Part shown: piece by piece, positions 11,816-23,190 of the stretch
How positions within the stretch are numbered: position 1 is the first letter of the stretch
Layout of the letters: each line of letters begins with the position of its first letter
Source of the DNA: Lucinisca nassula
Taxonomy: Eukaryota; Mollusca; Bivalvia; Lucinida; Lucinidae
Reading direction: 5' to 3'
DNA: 64,000 bases
Assembly (NCBI GenBank): GCA_963580285.1
Contig: OY757026.1
Span: 80,641,817 to 80,705,816 of the forward strand
The notes under the pieces: model-generated
What the model saw: only the letters and a program-made list of their open reading frames with translations
Database searches by the model: none
What the model was told of the DNA's origin: nothing
Translations under genes and position numbers: made by a program

Positions 11816-13561
11816 AGAAAACTTGTGCACTCCATGCTTTTAGGATCTGTTGTTTATTCCTTGCTTCCAAAGGATAACTCTTTTATAGAACATATTTCCG
11901 GTTGGTGTTTTTGAATTCAGCAGTTCCACAGCTGCCACCACATGCTACGTGACTAGCACCACAGTTTCACAGCTTTCACCACAGGTTATTTATAATTCTG
12001 CATCGTTTAATAGCTGTCACCATAGATTAAATTGCCATCACCGCTGTTTGACAGATATCACCATAGGTTATTTAGTCTTCAGTATAGTTTTATAACTGTC
12101 ACAACGGAAAACTCGCAATCACAACAGATAACTCGGCATCACCACAGGTTTACAGCTTTTTTTTTATTTCAGCACAGTTTCACTGCTTCACAACAGATAA
12201 CATAGCTGTCACCACAGTTTCACAGCTGTCACCACAGATTAAAGATTTCAGCATTTTTTCACAGCTGTAACACAGATACTTGGCTCTCACCAAACTTTGG
12301 CAGGTATCACCACAGGTTAATCAGATTTCAGCACAATTTCACAGCTGTAACCGAAGATTATGTGGCTATGACCACCGTCTTATAGCTTCCACCACAGGTT
12401 ATTTATAATTCAGCACCGTTTCACAGCTGTCCAAATGTCCATCACCGCTGTTACACAGATTATCACCGCAGGTTATAGTGTCAACTCGGCATCACAACAG
12501 GTAACTCAGCATCACCACAGTTTATCAGCTTTTCCATATGTTCTGTTGATTTCAGCACAATTTCACATTTCGTGTTGTGAAGCTCTAGTGATAACCATTT
12601 TTCCTGAGGTGACAGTATGAAATGGAGGTGATAGCCATATTACATACATTAATGGCTATGGGACTCAGATGATAGCAATACAACCTGAGGTGATATCGTT
12701 GTTACCTGTAGGGACAGCTCTGAAACTCGGGTGATAACCATTCTAACTGTTGTGACAATTAGTAATCATAGTTGACTGCTGTATTACCCGTGGTGACGAC
12801 TGTCAAACTTAGGTGATAGCGATCTTACTTTTGTGAAGGAAAGCTGAGAAAGTCAGGTGATAGCCATATTACTTGCTGTGATAGCTGAAAACTAAAATGA
12901 TAGCCATACTACCTTTAGTGACAGCGGTGAAACTGAAATTATTGCTATATAATATGTGTCGACAGCTGTGAAACTAAAGTGATAGCCATATAACCTGTGG
13001 TGATGTGATGAAAGCTAAGAAATTGAGGTGATGGCGATATTACCTTTGGCGATGGCTGTTAAACTCTGGCGATAACCATACTACCTGGGGTTATAGCCAT
13101 ATTACCTGTGATGACAGCTGTGAAACTTGAAAAATCACGTGATAGCCATATTACTTGTGGTGATATCTGTGAGACTTATTTGAAAGCCTTACCACCTACG
13201 GCGACATTTGTGAAACTGAAACGATAGCCATAATACCGTAGTGGTAACTGCTACTCAGGTAATGACCATATAGCCTCTGGGAATAGCTGTCAAGCTAAGG
13301 GGATAGCCAAAGAAGCTATGGGAATAGCTGTGAAACAGACTTGACTGCTGTATTACCTGTGGTGGCAGCTGTCCAACTGAGGTGACAGGCATATAACCTG
13401 TAATGCTAGCTGTGCAATTCAGATGATAGTCATACTGCTTCTTGTGAAACTCAGGTGATAGCCATATTACCTGAGGTGTAAGATGCGAAACTGAGGTGAC
13501 AGCCTTATAACCTGTGGTGGTAGCTGCAAAACGGAGGTTATAGCCATATTACCGGCGGTGA

Positions 13562-13765
13562 TGCGTCTGACTGGCGAACAGAAGTACGCGGGTTCGATGC
13601 TTGCCGGGGTTGGCAGTATTCTTTCGTGGAGATTGATTATGAAATCTTTTCTACGGTCATTCTTTCCAGGAAAATTCTGGATAGGTAACCTGACTGGCTC
13701 AAAAATGACAAAATAGTGTTGATTTGGCCATTAAACTCCAATGCAAACAAAAAACTGTGAACTCC
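13562..13765 (+). mobile_element. SINE G copy (tRNA-like head)
   Basis: Begins CTGACTGGCGAACAGAAG and contains a box B-like GGTTCGATGC. It shares its start, a GTTGGCAGTATT/GTCGGCAACATT segment and a terminal TTAAACTCCAATRCAARCAAA with the copy at 35,477. This copy lacks much of the middle of that one. Confidence 0.65.
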
Positions 13766-14344
13766 TGTGATAGCATTAATTACTACCTGTTGTGACAGCG
13801 GGGAAAATCAGGTGTTAACCATCCTAGTTGAAGTGACAGTTGTGAAACAGAGGTGATTGTTGTATCACCTGTTGTGACAGATGTCAACCGAGATGATAGC
13901 CGTATTGCCTGTAACGATAGCTCTGAAATTCAGGTGATACTTATTTTTTTTGTGGGAAGCTCAGATGATAGTCATAGTTCCTGTCGTAAAAGCTGTGAAA
14001 TGGAGGTAATATCCATATTACCTCTGATGATAGCTGTGAAACTCAGTTGGCAGCAATATAACATGTGGTTACATCTGTCAAACTGAGGTGACAGCCATGT
14101 TACCTGTAGTGATAGCTGTGAAACTCAGGTGATAACCATTCTACCTGTTGTGTCAAGTGTGAAACACAGTGGATTGCTATATTACCTTTGGTGATAGCTA
14201 TCAGTCTGATGTGATAGCGATACGGCCAGGTGATAACCATACTACCTGCGATAACCACACTACCTGTTCTGAGATTTGTGAAACGGAGGTCATTGCTTAA
14301 TAATCTGTGGTGACAGCCGTAAAACTGAGGTGTTTGTCATACCA

Positions 14345-14745
14345 CCTATGGTGATAGCTGTGAAATTTGGTTTAAAAATAGACGTGAAGGCAATGATCAG
14401 GAACGAATACAATTACCCAAAATCTCCTAACAGAGACACCAATGGGAAAGAAATACGAACATAAAATAGCTAAACCCTAATGAAAACACCACAAGCGGAT
14501 AGCCAAAATCACAAATAGTTTCACACAAAATGGCCAAACAGCTGTAGAAAATAAAAAGACATAAGCAATACATACATGCGAAGACGCAATATAACAAAAA
14601 TAAACCACAACAGAAGAACCGCCTTGGAACGGCCAGCAAAAGTCTTCCACTCGGGGGCTTAAATCGATTGTACATGGCTTTGGTTCTTTTATGGTTTAGA
14701 CAAATAATCGTTTAAGTCCGCATTAGGTCACATCACATGTGATGA
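14345..14745 (-). repeat. Repeat C copy, diverged
   Basis: Matches the repeat C consensus in order (reverse complement): the CAGGAA(C/T)(G/C)ATAC stretch, GACACCAATGGGAAAGAAAT, CACAAAATGGCC, AAAAAGACATAAGC, and CAGAAGAACCGCCTTGGAAC, ending near the ATTTAGACAAATAA segment. It lies inside the inverted Sat1 array. Confidence 0.8.
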
Positions 14746-16089
14746 CAGCTGTGAAACTGGAAACTCAGGTGATGGCCATATTACCTGTGGTGATATCTGT
14801 AAGACTAATCTGAAAGCCTTACTACCTGGGGTGACAGCTGTGAAACTGCGGTGATAGCCATATTATATATAGTGGTAACTGTTATTCAGGTGGCGGCCAT
14901 ATATAGCCTGCGGTGATAGAGGTGACTGCTGCACTACCTGCGGTGACAGCTGCCAAACCGAGGTGATATGTATATAACCGTTAATGACAGGTGTAAAATT
15001 CAGGTGATAGTCCTACTACTTCTTGTGTAATACAGGTGACAGCCATATTACCCGAGGTGAAAGATATGAAACTGAGATGACAGCCATATTACCCGTGGTG
15101 GCAGCTGTTAAAGCCATATTACCTGCTCAGGTCTAATAGCCTTACTACCTGTGGTGACAGCTGGGAAACTCAGGTGATATCCATACTCAATTTAGTGACA
15201 GCTATGAACAGAGGCGATTGCTATATTACCTTTGTTGACAGCTGTAAAACACAGGCGATAACCGTATTACCTGCGATGATAGCTGTGAAAATCAGGTGAT
15301 AGTCATATTTCTTGTTGTGAAGCTCAGGCGATAGCCATATTTCCTGAGATGACAGCTATGAAACGGAGGTGATAGCCATATTACCTATGGTGAAAACAAT
15401 ATGAACTCGGGTGAAAACAATATGAACTGTGGTGACAGCTGTTAAACTTAGGTGATAGCCATGTTACCTGCAGTGATAGCTTTGAAATTCGTCCGATAAC
15501 CATACTTCCTGTTGTGAAAAGGTGAAACATAATTGATTGCTATAATTATTACCTATGGTGACAGCTGTAAACTGATGTGATAGCGAAATAACCTTTGGCG
15601 ATATATATGAATATTCTGGTGATAGCCATACTACCTGCTGTGAAGGAAAGCTGAGAAAGTCAGGTGTTAGTCATATTACTTGTGGTGATAGCTGTGAAAC
15701 TAAGGTGATAATCATAATACCTCTAGTGACAGCGGTGAAACTGAAGTTATTGCTATAATATACAAGGTGACATTGTGGAACTGAGGTGATAGCCATATTA
15801 CCTGCCGTGTTGTGGTGATCCCTGAAAAACTCGGGTGATAGCGATATTGACTTTGTTGATAGTTGTGAAACTCTAGGAACCATACTACCCATTGCGACTT
15901 TTGTGAGACAGAGGCCATTGATCAATAACATGTGGTGACATTTGTAAAACTGAAGAGTTAGCCATATAACCTGTGGTGATAGCAGTGAAACTTGGGTTCC
16001 AGTCATATCACCTGTGGTGATAGCTGTGAAACTCAGTTGATAGCCATATTTCATGCGGTGATATCTGTGAGAATAAGTTCAAAGCCATA

Positions 16090-16315
16090 CAAGCCAAAAT
16101 ATTAATGGTAAAGTAGAAGTAAAACAAAGATCAGGAATTGATACAATTAACTTACTCCATCCATAAAAGACACCAAAGGGAAAGAAATACAAACATTAAG
16201 CGACCAGACCATAATGGAAACCTAAACAAAGGAAGGCCATATGGACAGTTACTTTCCCACAAAATGGCCATATGGCCATCCAAAATTAAAAGACACAAGT
16301 GATACACACAAAGCT
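16090..16315 (-). repeat. Repeat C fragment (left half of an inverted pair)
   Basis: Runs from AAGTAGAAGTAAAACAAAGA to GTGATACACACA. The partner in the opposite orientation lies at 16,690-17,075, so the two could form a foldback with a ~375-bp loop of Sat1-like and unrelated DNA. Confidence 0.85.
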
Positions 16316-16689
16316 GTGTACGGCATCAGTTGTGATAGCCATTCTACCTGGCCATTCAACCTGTGGTGACAGCCGTATAACTCAGGGAACAGCCTCATTA
16401 CCTGTGGTGATAGCTGTGAAACTCACCCGTGTAGACATACATGTATATGACTCAGTTGACAGTCATTCTTGCTGTGATGATAGCTGTGCGCTAAGATCAT
16501 AGCCATATTAACTGTGGCAATAGCTGAGATTTGTTTGTCTTTGGTTTTTACGTCCAAGGCAACACCATTTAGGAGATTTAGGGGTTGCTTTCTGTTTTGA
16601 GGGATTATTACCTGACACTGAGATAAACTGACATCTAAAGGCCTACCGCCCAAAGAAACCGCAAGCGTTTTAAAGACGGTCCGTCTCGC

Positions 16690-17075
16690 ACCACTTTTCC
16701 TGGAAAGAACTGAACAAATTATTTGTCTAAATCGCGACGGAAGTAAGGGCGAGGATTGTGGCCACGTAAAATCGATTTAAGCCCCCCGGTGGAAATCTTC
16801 CACTGACCGTTCCAAGGCGGCTCTTCTGTGGCGATTTATTTATGTTGTTGTTTGTTGCTTACTGTGTGTATCACTTGTGTCTTTTAATTTTGGATGGCCA
16901 TATGGCCATTTTGTGGGAAAGTAACTGTCCTTATGGCCTTCCTTTGTTTAGGTTTCCATTATGGTCTGGTCGCTTAATGTTTGTATTTCTTTCCCTTTGG
17001 TGTCTTTTTTGGGTGGAATAAGTTAATTGTATCACTTCCAGATCTTTGTTTTACTTCTACTTTTTAGATCTTTTA
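16690..17075 (+). repeat. Repeat C fragment (right half of an inverted pair)
   Basis: Contains ATTATTTGTCTAAATCGCGA, GTAAAATCGATTTAAGCC, CGTTCCAAGGCGGCTCTTCT and the terminal TTTACTTCTACTTTT end. It is close to identical over long stretches to the foldback arms at 49,958-51,134, suggesting relatively recent spread. Confidence 0.87.
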
Positions 17076-17342
17076 AGCGGTAAGCCGTAATTGCATCGAT
17101 TCCTGATCATTGCCTTCAGTTCGATTCCATTAACGTTTCTAACACGTTTACAGACGTCATTTTATTGTGCGAATATTTCGGCAATGTTTCAAAAACGTCA
17201 TTTATCAAGGGCGTCTCTTGCCTGATGCCTCCATTTGACCTGTCTCACGAGCTACGTCGGTCGGTGTGTGCTGGGAGGGGGATGTGCTGTGTTTACCGGA
17301 TCTTGTCCATCATCCGTTTCGGTTTCAGAACTTTGGGGTTGA

Positions 17343-17384
17343 GACACACTGATGAAGATTAAATATCAGAAAGGCCTCTGTGTC
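17343..17384 (+). ncRNA. Hammerhead-like motif of a third sequence family
   Basis: The sequence gives GACACA, then CTGATGA (17,349-17,355), a stem II hairpin GAT-TAAAT-ATC flanked by an A-A apposition, GAA (17,369-17,371), a very short stem III inside AGGCCT, C as the cleavage-site base, then TGTGTC. Stem I is a perfect 6 bp. The expected G-C closing pair of stem II is absent and stem III is only two or three pairs, so activity is uncertain. A half copy (the GAAAGGCCTCTGTGTC side) lies on the minus strand near 61,985-62,012. Confidence 0.55.
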
Positions 17385-17454
17385 ACTAAATTAGGTATAA
17401 TTACGCCTTAATTATCAAACGTTTCTCTGCTTACATTTGCGAATGATTTCATCA

Positions 17455-18070
17455 ATGTTATTATACCCGCTTTTTCAAAGAAAAATCGGGTATATTGTTT
17501 TCGTACCAGAGTTGAGTGAGCGTCTGTCCGTCCGTCTGTCTGTCCGTCCGTCACGTTTCTTGTAAATGGATCTCCTCTGCAACCACTGAAGTTACACTTT
17601 CGAAACTTTGCATGTGGATAGTTCATGGTATGTAGATGGCAGTGGGTTACTTTTTGTGACCTTGCACCCAACGTGGCCCCAAGGTCAAAAGGCAGAAAGT
17701 AGGACATTATCATATCTTCTAAACTGTTGGGATTGCACTTCCGAAACTTGATTATTGGATAGCCCTTGGAATGTAGAACATATTGGAATACTTTTCGTGT
17801 GACCTTGACCCCAACATGACCCCTGGGTCAAAGGTCAAAAAGTATGACTTTATCATATCTTCTAACCTGTTGGGATTGCACTGCCGAAAATTGATTATTG
17901 GATAGCCCTTGGAAGTAGAACATATTGGAATACTTTTCGTGTGACCTTGACGACAACATGGCCCCAGGGTCAAAGGTAAAAAATATGACATTGCCATATC
18001 TTTAGTGTTATTCACAGAAAAATCGGGTATTTGCGATGGTATACCATCGACTGCGCCATCTAGTTTTGAT
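17455..18070. repeat. Non-autonomous repeat with CCGTCTGTC microsatellite and internal duplication
   Basis: Starts with a TATACCCGCTTTTTC / AAAAATCGGGTATATT hairpin, continues through a GTCCGTCCGTCTGTC run, then two ~140-bp direct repeats (TTGGGATTGCACTTCCGAAA ... GTGTGACCTTGAC ... GGTCAAAGG) beginning near 17,711 and 17,851. It ends with AAAAATCGGGTATT and a TGGTATACCATCGA palindrome. The flanking hairpins suggest a foldback or MITE. No coding capacity. Confidence 0.6.
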
Positions 18071-18439
18071 GCTTTAATCACAATTTTAATGACATTATAA
18101 AACATTGGAAAATGCATTAGCTCTTCAATTCAGTACTTCTGTCAACGGGGCCCATTGTGAAAACACACACATCTTACACTGCTTTCTGTCAATTTTTCTC
18201 CATCTATGGAAGTTTGTGACACTTTTCTTAATTCTGGTTCAAATTTAGATAAATGGTGTTCATTAGAACAGACTCTTCGAAGCAGTTTGAAAAAAACGAC
18301 CAGTGGGTCACGTATACCCCAGGCCAGTGCCACCCTCTAATATAGCTTTTGAGCTGGTATGTAATATGAATGAAGAAGTCAAGAAGCTATAAGAATCTAT
18401 ATATGTGCTTGTAAGAGCTAAACCAAACATAAAAATTCT

Positions 18440-19030
18440 AAATGGACCACCGAGTGAGGGCATCAAAGTTACTGAAGGGTTGGGGGCATCAATGTTACTG
18501 AAGCAGCAGGGTGGGATTATGGGATATGCATCAATAAAATCTTTGGACTGCTAAGCAAACTCGATGCAAGTATAAATTGGATTTGTCTTAGAGTTAAGAA
18601 CATACAGGCATCTATAAACTTTGTCATAAAACTTTAAACAAATGTAAAATTTCTAAGTCTGTGACCTTGAGATCACCTTGGGTGGGGGAAGGACAAACAT
18701 AACGGAATCTTTGGACTGGTTTGCAACATTGATGCAAGTATCAACTGAATTTGTGTTAGAGTTTAGAACATACAGGCATCTATAAACTTTGTCATAAAAC
18801 TTTGACCAAATATTATTTTTTAAGTCTTTGACCTTGACCTCAAGGTCACTGTGGGGCTAGGACATGCATCAATGATATCTTTAGACCAGTATGTAACTTC
18901 AGTGTAAGTATCAACTAAATCTATCAAAGGGTTCAGAAGATATAATCTCTTAGAAACTTTGACGCAAAACTTTAACCACAATGTTAACGGACGGAAGAAG
19001 GATGGACGGACATCGGGCGGACAGATGGAC
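18440..19030. repeat. ~170-bp tandem repeats ending in a GGACGGAC tract
   Basis: Three diverged units share TAGAGTTNAGAACATACAGG, AAACTTTGTCATAAAACTTT, and GTGACCTTGAGATCA / GACCTTGACCTCAAGGTCAC. They end at GGACGGACATCGGGCGGACA. There is no protein-coding signal. Confidence 0.6.
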
Positions 19031-19290
19031 GGACGGACGTTCTCACAAATGGATAGTTATGTGGCTATTTTTGGCAGGATCGATACTTAAGTGGCTACTT
19101 TTAGCCACAGAAAAGAAGTAATTTCGGTGTCTAATGGAATAAATCCTATTGACTTACATTGATTCTGTCCATTTACATAGCCACCTAACTATCCATTTGT
19201 TGGTGCGGACAGACGGAAAGACAGACGGAAGAACGGCAGGACGAAAGCATTATACCCCATAGCATACCTCGTATACCGGGGGTATAATGA
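19030..19290. repeat. Hairpin-ended MITE-like repeat
   Basis: ACAAATGGATAGTTATGTGG (from 19,045) is mirrored by CCACCTAACTATCCATTTGT (to 19,200), giving 23-bp arms with one mismatch around a ~110-bp loop. GGACGGACG and GCGGACAGACGG tracts flank it. Confidence 0.6.
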
Positions 19291-19691
19291 GTACATAGTA
19301 CGTCTATGCTGTGGATAAGATTATGGTAAAAATATATGCCCTTGCCAACCCTACTTTCATCTATATGAAGTCTTCTCTAGGCTGAGGATGTTTCTTGCAA
19401 GTGATCTTGATCACGAACTATGTTCTATAGCATCTCGACCTCTTCTGCTTATCTAAAGACCGTTGTCAGTTTCTAAAAGACGAATGTGCACTATACTTGC
19501 ATTGGTTATCAGCATATTGATGATCTATTTACATTGTTCTAATGAGTCCTGTGAACTCGCTATGTCCCAATCTATAAGTTCCACTGCAAAATTATTTGTA
19601 CAAAACACAGTTTTCCTAAGTATTTCGAAATAATGGTGAGTCTTGGGACTTGCAAAATTTAATTTGTAAGTCCCTCAGAGAAATTATTAGT

Positions 19692-19808
19692 TGTTTGTTT
19701 GATTTGAGGTTTAACGTCCCCGTCAACACTGTAAAGATTATTTTGGAGACGTTGCCTCCAATTTTGTGGGTTTATTTGTCGATTCCTGATCATTGCCTTC
19801 ACATCTAT
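19692..19808 (-). mobile_element. Partial SINE A
   Basis: GTTTGTTTGATTTGAGGTTT, AACGTCCCCGTCAACACTGT and GAGACGTTGCCTCCAATTTT match the 3' third of SINE A. It then switches to GATTCCTGATCATTGCC, a segment also seen at the edge of repeat C copies. Confidence 0.75.
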
Positions 19809-20115
19809 TTTGTGTGCTGGTGGATGAACAAACAAATGGACAGAAAAATAGGTCCCTAAGTCGTGCCATGTTAAAAGCAGGCATGACCCAAAAAAAAAAA
19901 TGAAAGTAAGCAAGAAAACAACTGAATTTCGTTGCCAGACAATATTTCATTTATTTCTTAATTATAATTCATTTCAATGCTTCCAGCCTTTAGCGTCTTT
20001 TACTGTCCTTCTTCCCCTCGATGTTGATTCTGAAACACAAGGAAAATTCCATCACAATTTAAATATAAAAGACTGACAGATACTAATGGTCATTTTTGAG
20101 AGGGATGCGAGTCAT

Positions 20116-20645
20116 TCAAACGTGAACACATGTACACATGCACATATGTATGCATGCACAAACACATGCACACAAACATGCATGCATGCACAAACACATA
20201 TGCATGCACACACACGCTTGCATGCGCACACACAAATGCATGCATGCACTCTTGCATGCACACATACATACAGCATGTACATGAGTGTGCACACACGCAA
20301 GCATGCATACAAGCACAAATGCATGCACACACACACTCATGCAAGTATGCATACACACACTCATGCAAGCATGCACACATACATGCGTGTATGTAGAAGC
20401 CTCCGTGGTGCAGTGGTTACGCTACTCGCCTTGTAAACCAGGGGTCGCAGGATCGATCCCGGGCTTCTCCAGACTTTCGGATGAGTCTTTAAAACGAGGT
20501 CCCGTCTCCGTATGACCTTAGCTGTTGGTGGGACGTAAAACTCAAATACTCACTCACTCACATGCGTGTATGCACTCACATATGCAGGCACGCATACATG
20601 CACACATGCATGCATGCACACGCACACACAGGTATGCATGTATAA
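20116..20645. repeat. Alternating purine-pyrimidine AC/TG-rich tract (ATGCATGCACACA)
   Basis: A long, imperfect stretch of ATGCAYACACAC words on both sides of a SINE B. Open frames across it on either strand are low-complexity artefacts. Such DNA has Z-DNA-forming potential by composition. Confidence 0.9.
20394..20559 (+). mobile_element. SINE B, complete copy with 13-bp TSD
   Basis: The tRNA-like head reads TGGTGCAGTGGTTACGCTAC (box A region) and GGGGTCGCAGGATCGATCCC (box B region). The body contains AGACTTTCGGATGAGTC and CTGTTGGTGGGACGTAAAAC, and the tail is CTCACTCACTC. Duplicated ACATGCGTGTATG flanks it at 20,381-20,393 and 20,560-20,572, so both ends are exact. It inserted into the AC/TG tract by target-primed reverse transcription and must have used LINE machinery encoded elsewhere. 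Confidence 0.9.
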
Positions 20646-20756
20646 ATGCAATATCCCCACCCCTAACAGCTTGGTTGTGCGAGGGAGATGATAACTGTTT
20701 ATGTGTGTTTATGAAGAAAAAAAGAAAAGAAAAGAAAAAAACAAACAAATTTCCAT

Positions 20757-20846
20757 TCCTCCACCGGCGTTTGAACTCACGACCCTCTGATTCATAATCG
20801 ACAATCTGATTCGTAGTCCAGCACTCTATCGACTCCACTGGCACAC
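20757..20846 (-). mobile_element. tRNA-like SINE head
   Basis: On the minus strand, GTGGAGTCGATAGAGTGCTG resembles box A and GTCGTGAGTTCAAACGCC resembles box B. An internal ATCAGATTGTCGATTATGAATCAGA duplication expands the anticodon region. The tail is A-rich. It is not a functional tRNA, because the acceptor stem cannot be closed. Confidence 0.5.
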
Positions 20847-20854
20847 GTTTCTTA

Positions 20855-21800
20855 CGCTATGCTATGCATCACAAAACATACAATGTACAAATACCCAAAG
20901 TGACAAAAGGCCATAACTCATGAATTATTTTTTCGGAATTTAGTCAAAAGTTCATCAGGTCATCTACTCATCACAACCAATCTATTCACCAACTTTCAAG
21001 GCTCTAGCTCTTATAGTTTTTGAGATATTTTGCTGACAAGATTTTATAAAAAAAAAATCAAAGGGCAATAACACTTGAAAATGGTATCAGGATAAGGAGA
21101 AAAAAACACGTGTCTGCTAATTTTACATGAGAAGATTATATATGAAATTTTAAAACCCTAGCATACACGGTTCTTAAGTTATGCTATGCATCACAAAATA
21201 TACATAGGTACAATGTACAAATGTCCAAAGTGACAACGAATCATAACTCATCACCACAAATCTATTCACCAACTTTCAAGGCTCTAGCTTCAATGGATTT
21301 TGAGATATTTTGCTGACAAAATTTTATCAAAATAAAAATCAAGGCCATAACTCTTGAAAGGGGCATAATCCGAATGAGAAAAAAAAATCGTGTCTCCTAA
21401 TTTTCCATGAGGAATCCATATATTACATTTCAAAGCCCTAGCATACATGGTTCTTAAGTTATGCTATGTATCACAAAGCATACAATGTACAAATACCCAA
21501 AGTAACTCATGAAGTATTTTTCGGAATTTAGTCAAAAGTTAATGAAGTCATCTAATCATCACCACCAAATTATTCACAAATTTTCAAGGCTCTAACTCTT
21601 CATTGGTTTTGAGATATTCTGCTGAAAAGATTTTATCAAAAAGAAAAATTCAAACTCTTGATAGGGATGAGAAAATAATACGTGTCACCTAATTTTCTAT
21701 GAGGTATCCATATATGAAATTTCAAAACCCTAGCATATAGGTTCTTAGGTTATGTTATGCATAAAAAGCGTAACGGACGGACGGACAGACGGACGAACGA
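20855..21800. repeat. Three ~290-bp tandem repeat units ending in ACGGACGG
   Basis: TGCTATGCATCACAAAACAT or a close variant recurs near 20,862, 21,181, 21,460 and 21,750. Within each unit come CCATAACTCATGAATTATTT, ACCAACTTTCAAGGCTCTAG and TTTTGAGATATTTTGCTGA. The last unit runs into AACGGACGGACGGACAGACG. Non-coding. Confidence 0.75.
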
Positions 21801-22054
21801 AGCAGAATCAATATGTCCTTCCAACTTCTTTGAAGTTGGGGGCATAATGAACATGGACAGATCTATACATTTTACAGAAATTTTAAAATTTGTAACATTC
21901 ATCACAATAGAGCTAAAGTTATACCTATATACTTGCATATTTTTATATTCTAAAAGTGACGAAAAACTACCATGTGTTTATCTATACCTCTCAAACATGC
22001 ATATTTGGCTTGAAGATTGTTAGATACATGTAGTACACTAGCTGGTCATAATAA

Positions 22055-22305
22055 TGTAGAAGGCGAGGCAATGATCAGGAATCGATACCATTAACCTACA
22101 ACTCCCATTAGAGACACCAAAGGGAAAGAAACGCAAACATGAAACAACAGACCCTAATGGAAACATCAATAGCGGATAGCCAAAAGGACAGTTACTTTCC
22201 CACAAAATAGCCAATAGGCTATCCAAAATAAAATGATATAAGCGACACAAACACCCAAAGACAAACCATAACGAAAATAAACCACGACAGAAGAACCGCC
22301 TTGAA
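22055..22305 (-). repeat. Repeat C copy
   Basis: AATGATCAGGAATCGATACC, AGAGACACCAAAGGGAAAGA, GACAGTTACTTTCCCACAAA and CAGAAGAACCGCCTTGAA follow in repeat C order. The copy lies at the border between non-satellite DNA and Sat2. Confidence 0.83.
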
Positions 22306-22861
22306 TAAGTAATGTTTACAGATTCATGGCCTTGTTGACAGTTGCATGGGCAATGCTGATATCTGTATGAGCCAAGATGGCAGCTATAAGAGTAGTTATA
22401 TGATTCATGATGGTAGCGACGGTATATGAATCATGGGGACAGCTGTATGACACACAATTACAGCAGTACGAATCATGGCGATAGCTGTATAACAAATGGT
22501 GATAGCTATAAGAGTAATTATAAGAGTAAGACTAAAATATGATTCATGGTGAAAGCTGTATGAGTCACGGTGATGGCTTTTTGAGTTATAGTGAGAGTTT
22601 GAAGATTATTCATAACAGCTGCATGAGTATTTGTGGTAACTGCATGAGTCATGTTGACAGTTGTATGAGTCATGGTGATAGCTGTATGTGCAAAGGTAAT
22701 ACAGGCGTAATCGTGATAGCAATATGATTCGTGGGGATAGCTGAATGAGTCATGATGACAGCTAAATGAATCATGATGATAGTTGTATGAGTTATGAAGG
22801 CAGCTAAGGGTGACATCTTGATAGCCATTTGATACATGGTAATAACTGTATGATGTTCTAT

Positions 22862-23190
22862 ATAATGGGCAATCCTTTGGAAGCAAGGGCTCCAATACGG
22901 AACCGAAACCCGTAGTGTACAAGTTTTTTCTGGGACAGACTAGCTAGTTTCCACAATTAGGCCTAGCCAGTGACCCTCAACTATTCTCAAATTTTCGCAG
23001 TGGAATCAATGATCCAAAATGACTTGAAAATATAACCCACGCTATGATCAAGGGCAGGGAGACGTTTGACGGCCGCCACACATTCCCTAAATACAAGCTG
23101 TGGTGAAGTCATATATAATAATCCTTTGGAAGCAAGGACTACAACACGGAACAGAAAATCATAGTGTACAGGGTTATCTGGGCTATGTGA
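22862..23190 (-). mobile_element. Retrozyme-like element, decayed partial dimer
   Basis: On the minus strand this matches the element at 28,491 (GGAATGTGTGGCGGCCGTCA, CGTCTCCCTGCCCT, AGTGTACAC-like and CTTGCTTCCAAAGGATT). The CAATCCTTTGGAAGCAAGG end appears twice, at 22,870 and 23,120, so the unit is ~250 bp and the copy is about 1.3 units. It carries one damaged hammerhead. Confidence 0.75.
22932..22976 (-). pseudogene. Hammerhead with mutated core
   Basis: On the minus strand: GGGTCA CTGGCTA GGCCTAATTGTGG AAAC TAGCTAGTC TGTCCC. The UGAUGA core is changed to UGGCUA. Stem III (ACUA-GC-UAGU) is perfect and stem I keeps five of six pairs. Not expected to cleave. Confidence 0.75.

Larger units (their letters stand above)
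3541..11910 (+). repeat. Hammerhead-bearing monomers amplified inside Sat1 as a higher-order repeat
   Basis: Ten blocks interrupt Sat1, near 3.55, 4.43, 5.39, 6.20, 7.06, 8.02, 8.87, 9.83, 10.57 and 11.55 kb. Each is a full or partial monomer (~220-250 bp) of the element found as a free dimer at 28,491. Shared landmarks in order are a GTGTGGCGGCCGTAAA segment, TTTTCTTGTCCTTCGGGATC, the hammerhead, AGAAAACTTGTGCACTCC, and CTTTTATAGAACATATTT. Two subtypes alternate, A (GATGAGACC loop) and B (AATGATGAGGCTG). A copies at 3,798 and 8,232, A at 5,603 and 10,036, B at 4,650 and 9,084, and B at 6,316 and 10,798 are all separated by about 4.43-4.48 kb, so a ~4.4-kb block was tandemly duplicated. Confidence 0.85.
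1..12560 (-). repeat. Sat1: ~41-bp degenerate satellite array
   Basis: A continuous field of short, diverged tandem units. On the given strand each unit reads roughly CACAGTTTCACAGCTGTCAC followed by CACAGGTTATNTRGNTNTCAN, so a ~20-bp and a ~21-bp half alternate to give ~41 bp. Every unit carries the palindromic core ACAGCTGT. I mark it minus only because the inverted block at 12,600-16,540 has the same unit in the other orientation. Short open frames throughout are repeat translations, not genes. The array also holds a diverged fragment near 905-1,010 that resembles one end of repeat C. Divergence between neighbouring units is high, so this is an old array. Confidence 0.93.
12600..16540 (+). 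repeat. Sat1 array in inverted orientation
   Basis: Units read GTGATAGCCATATTACCTGTG then GTGACAGCTGTGAAACTCAG, the reverse complement of the array to the left. The polarity switch lies within ~12,545-12,600, where the last forward CACAATTTCACA unit meets GTTGTGAAGCTCTAGTGATAACC. The array is interrupted by a SINE at 13,562 and repeat C at 14,345 and 16,090. Confidence 0.9.

Noticed and set aside
20090..20400. Cys/His-rich frames (ACTHTHAC..., CVCMHAC...) resembling metal-binding peptides
   Set aside because: They are translations of an AC/TG-rich low-complexity tract, open on both strands.
20400..20470. Functional tRNA gene with box A and box B
   Set aside because: It is the head of SINE B, with the same body and tail as at 59,701 and a 13-bp TSD.
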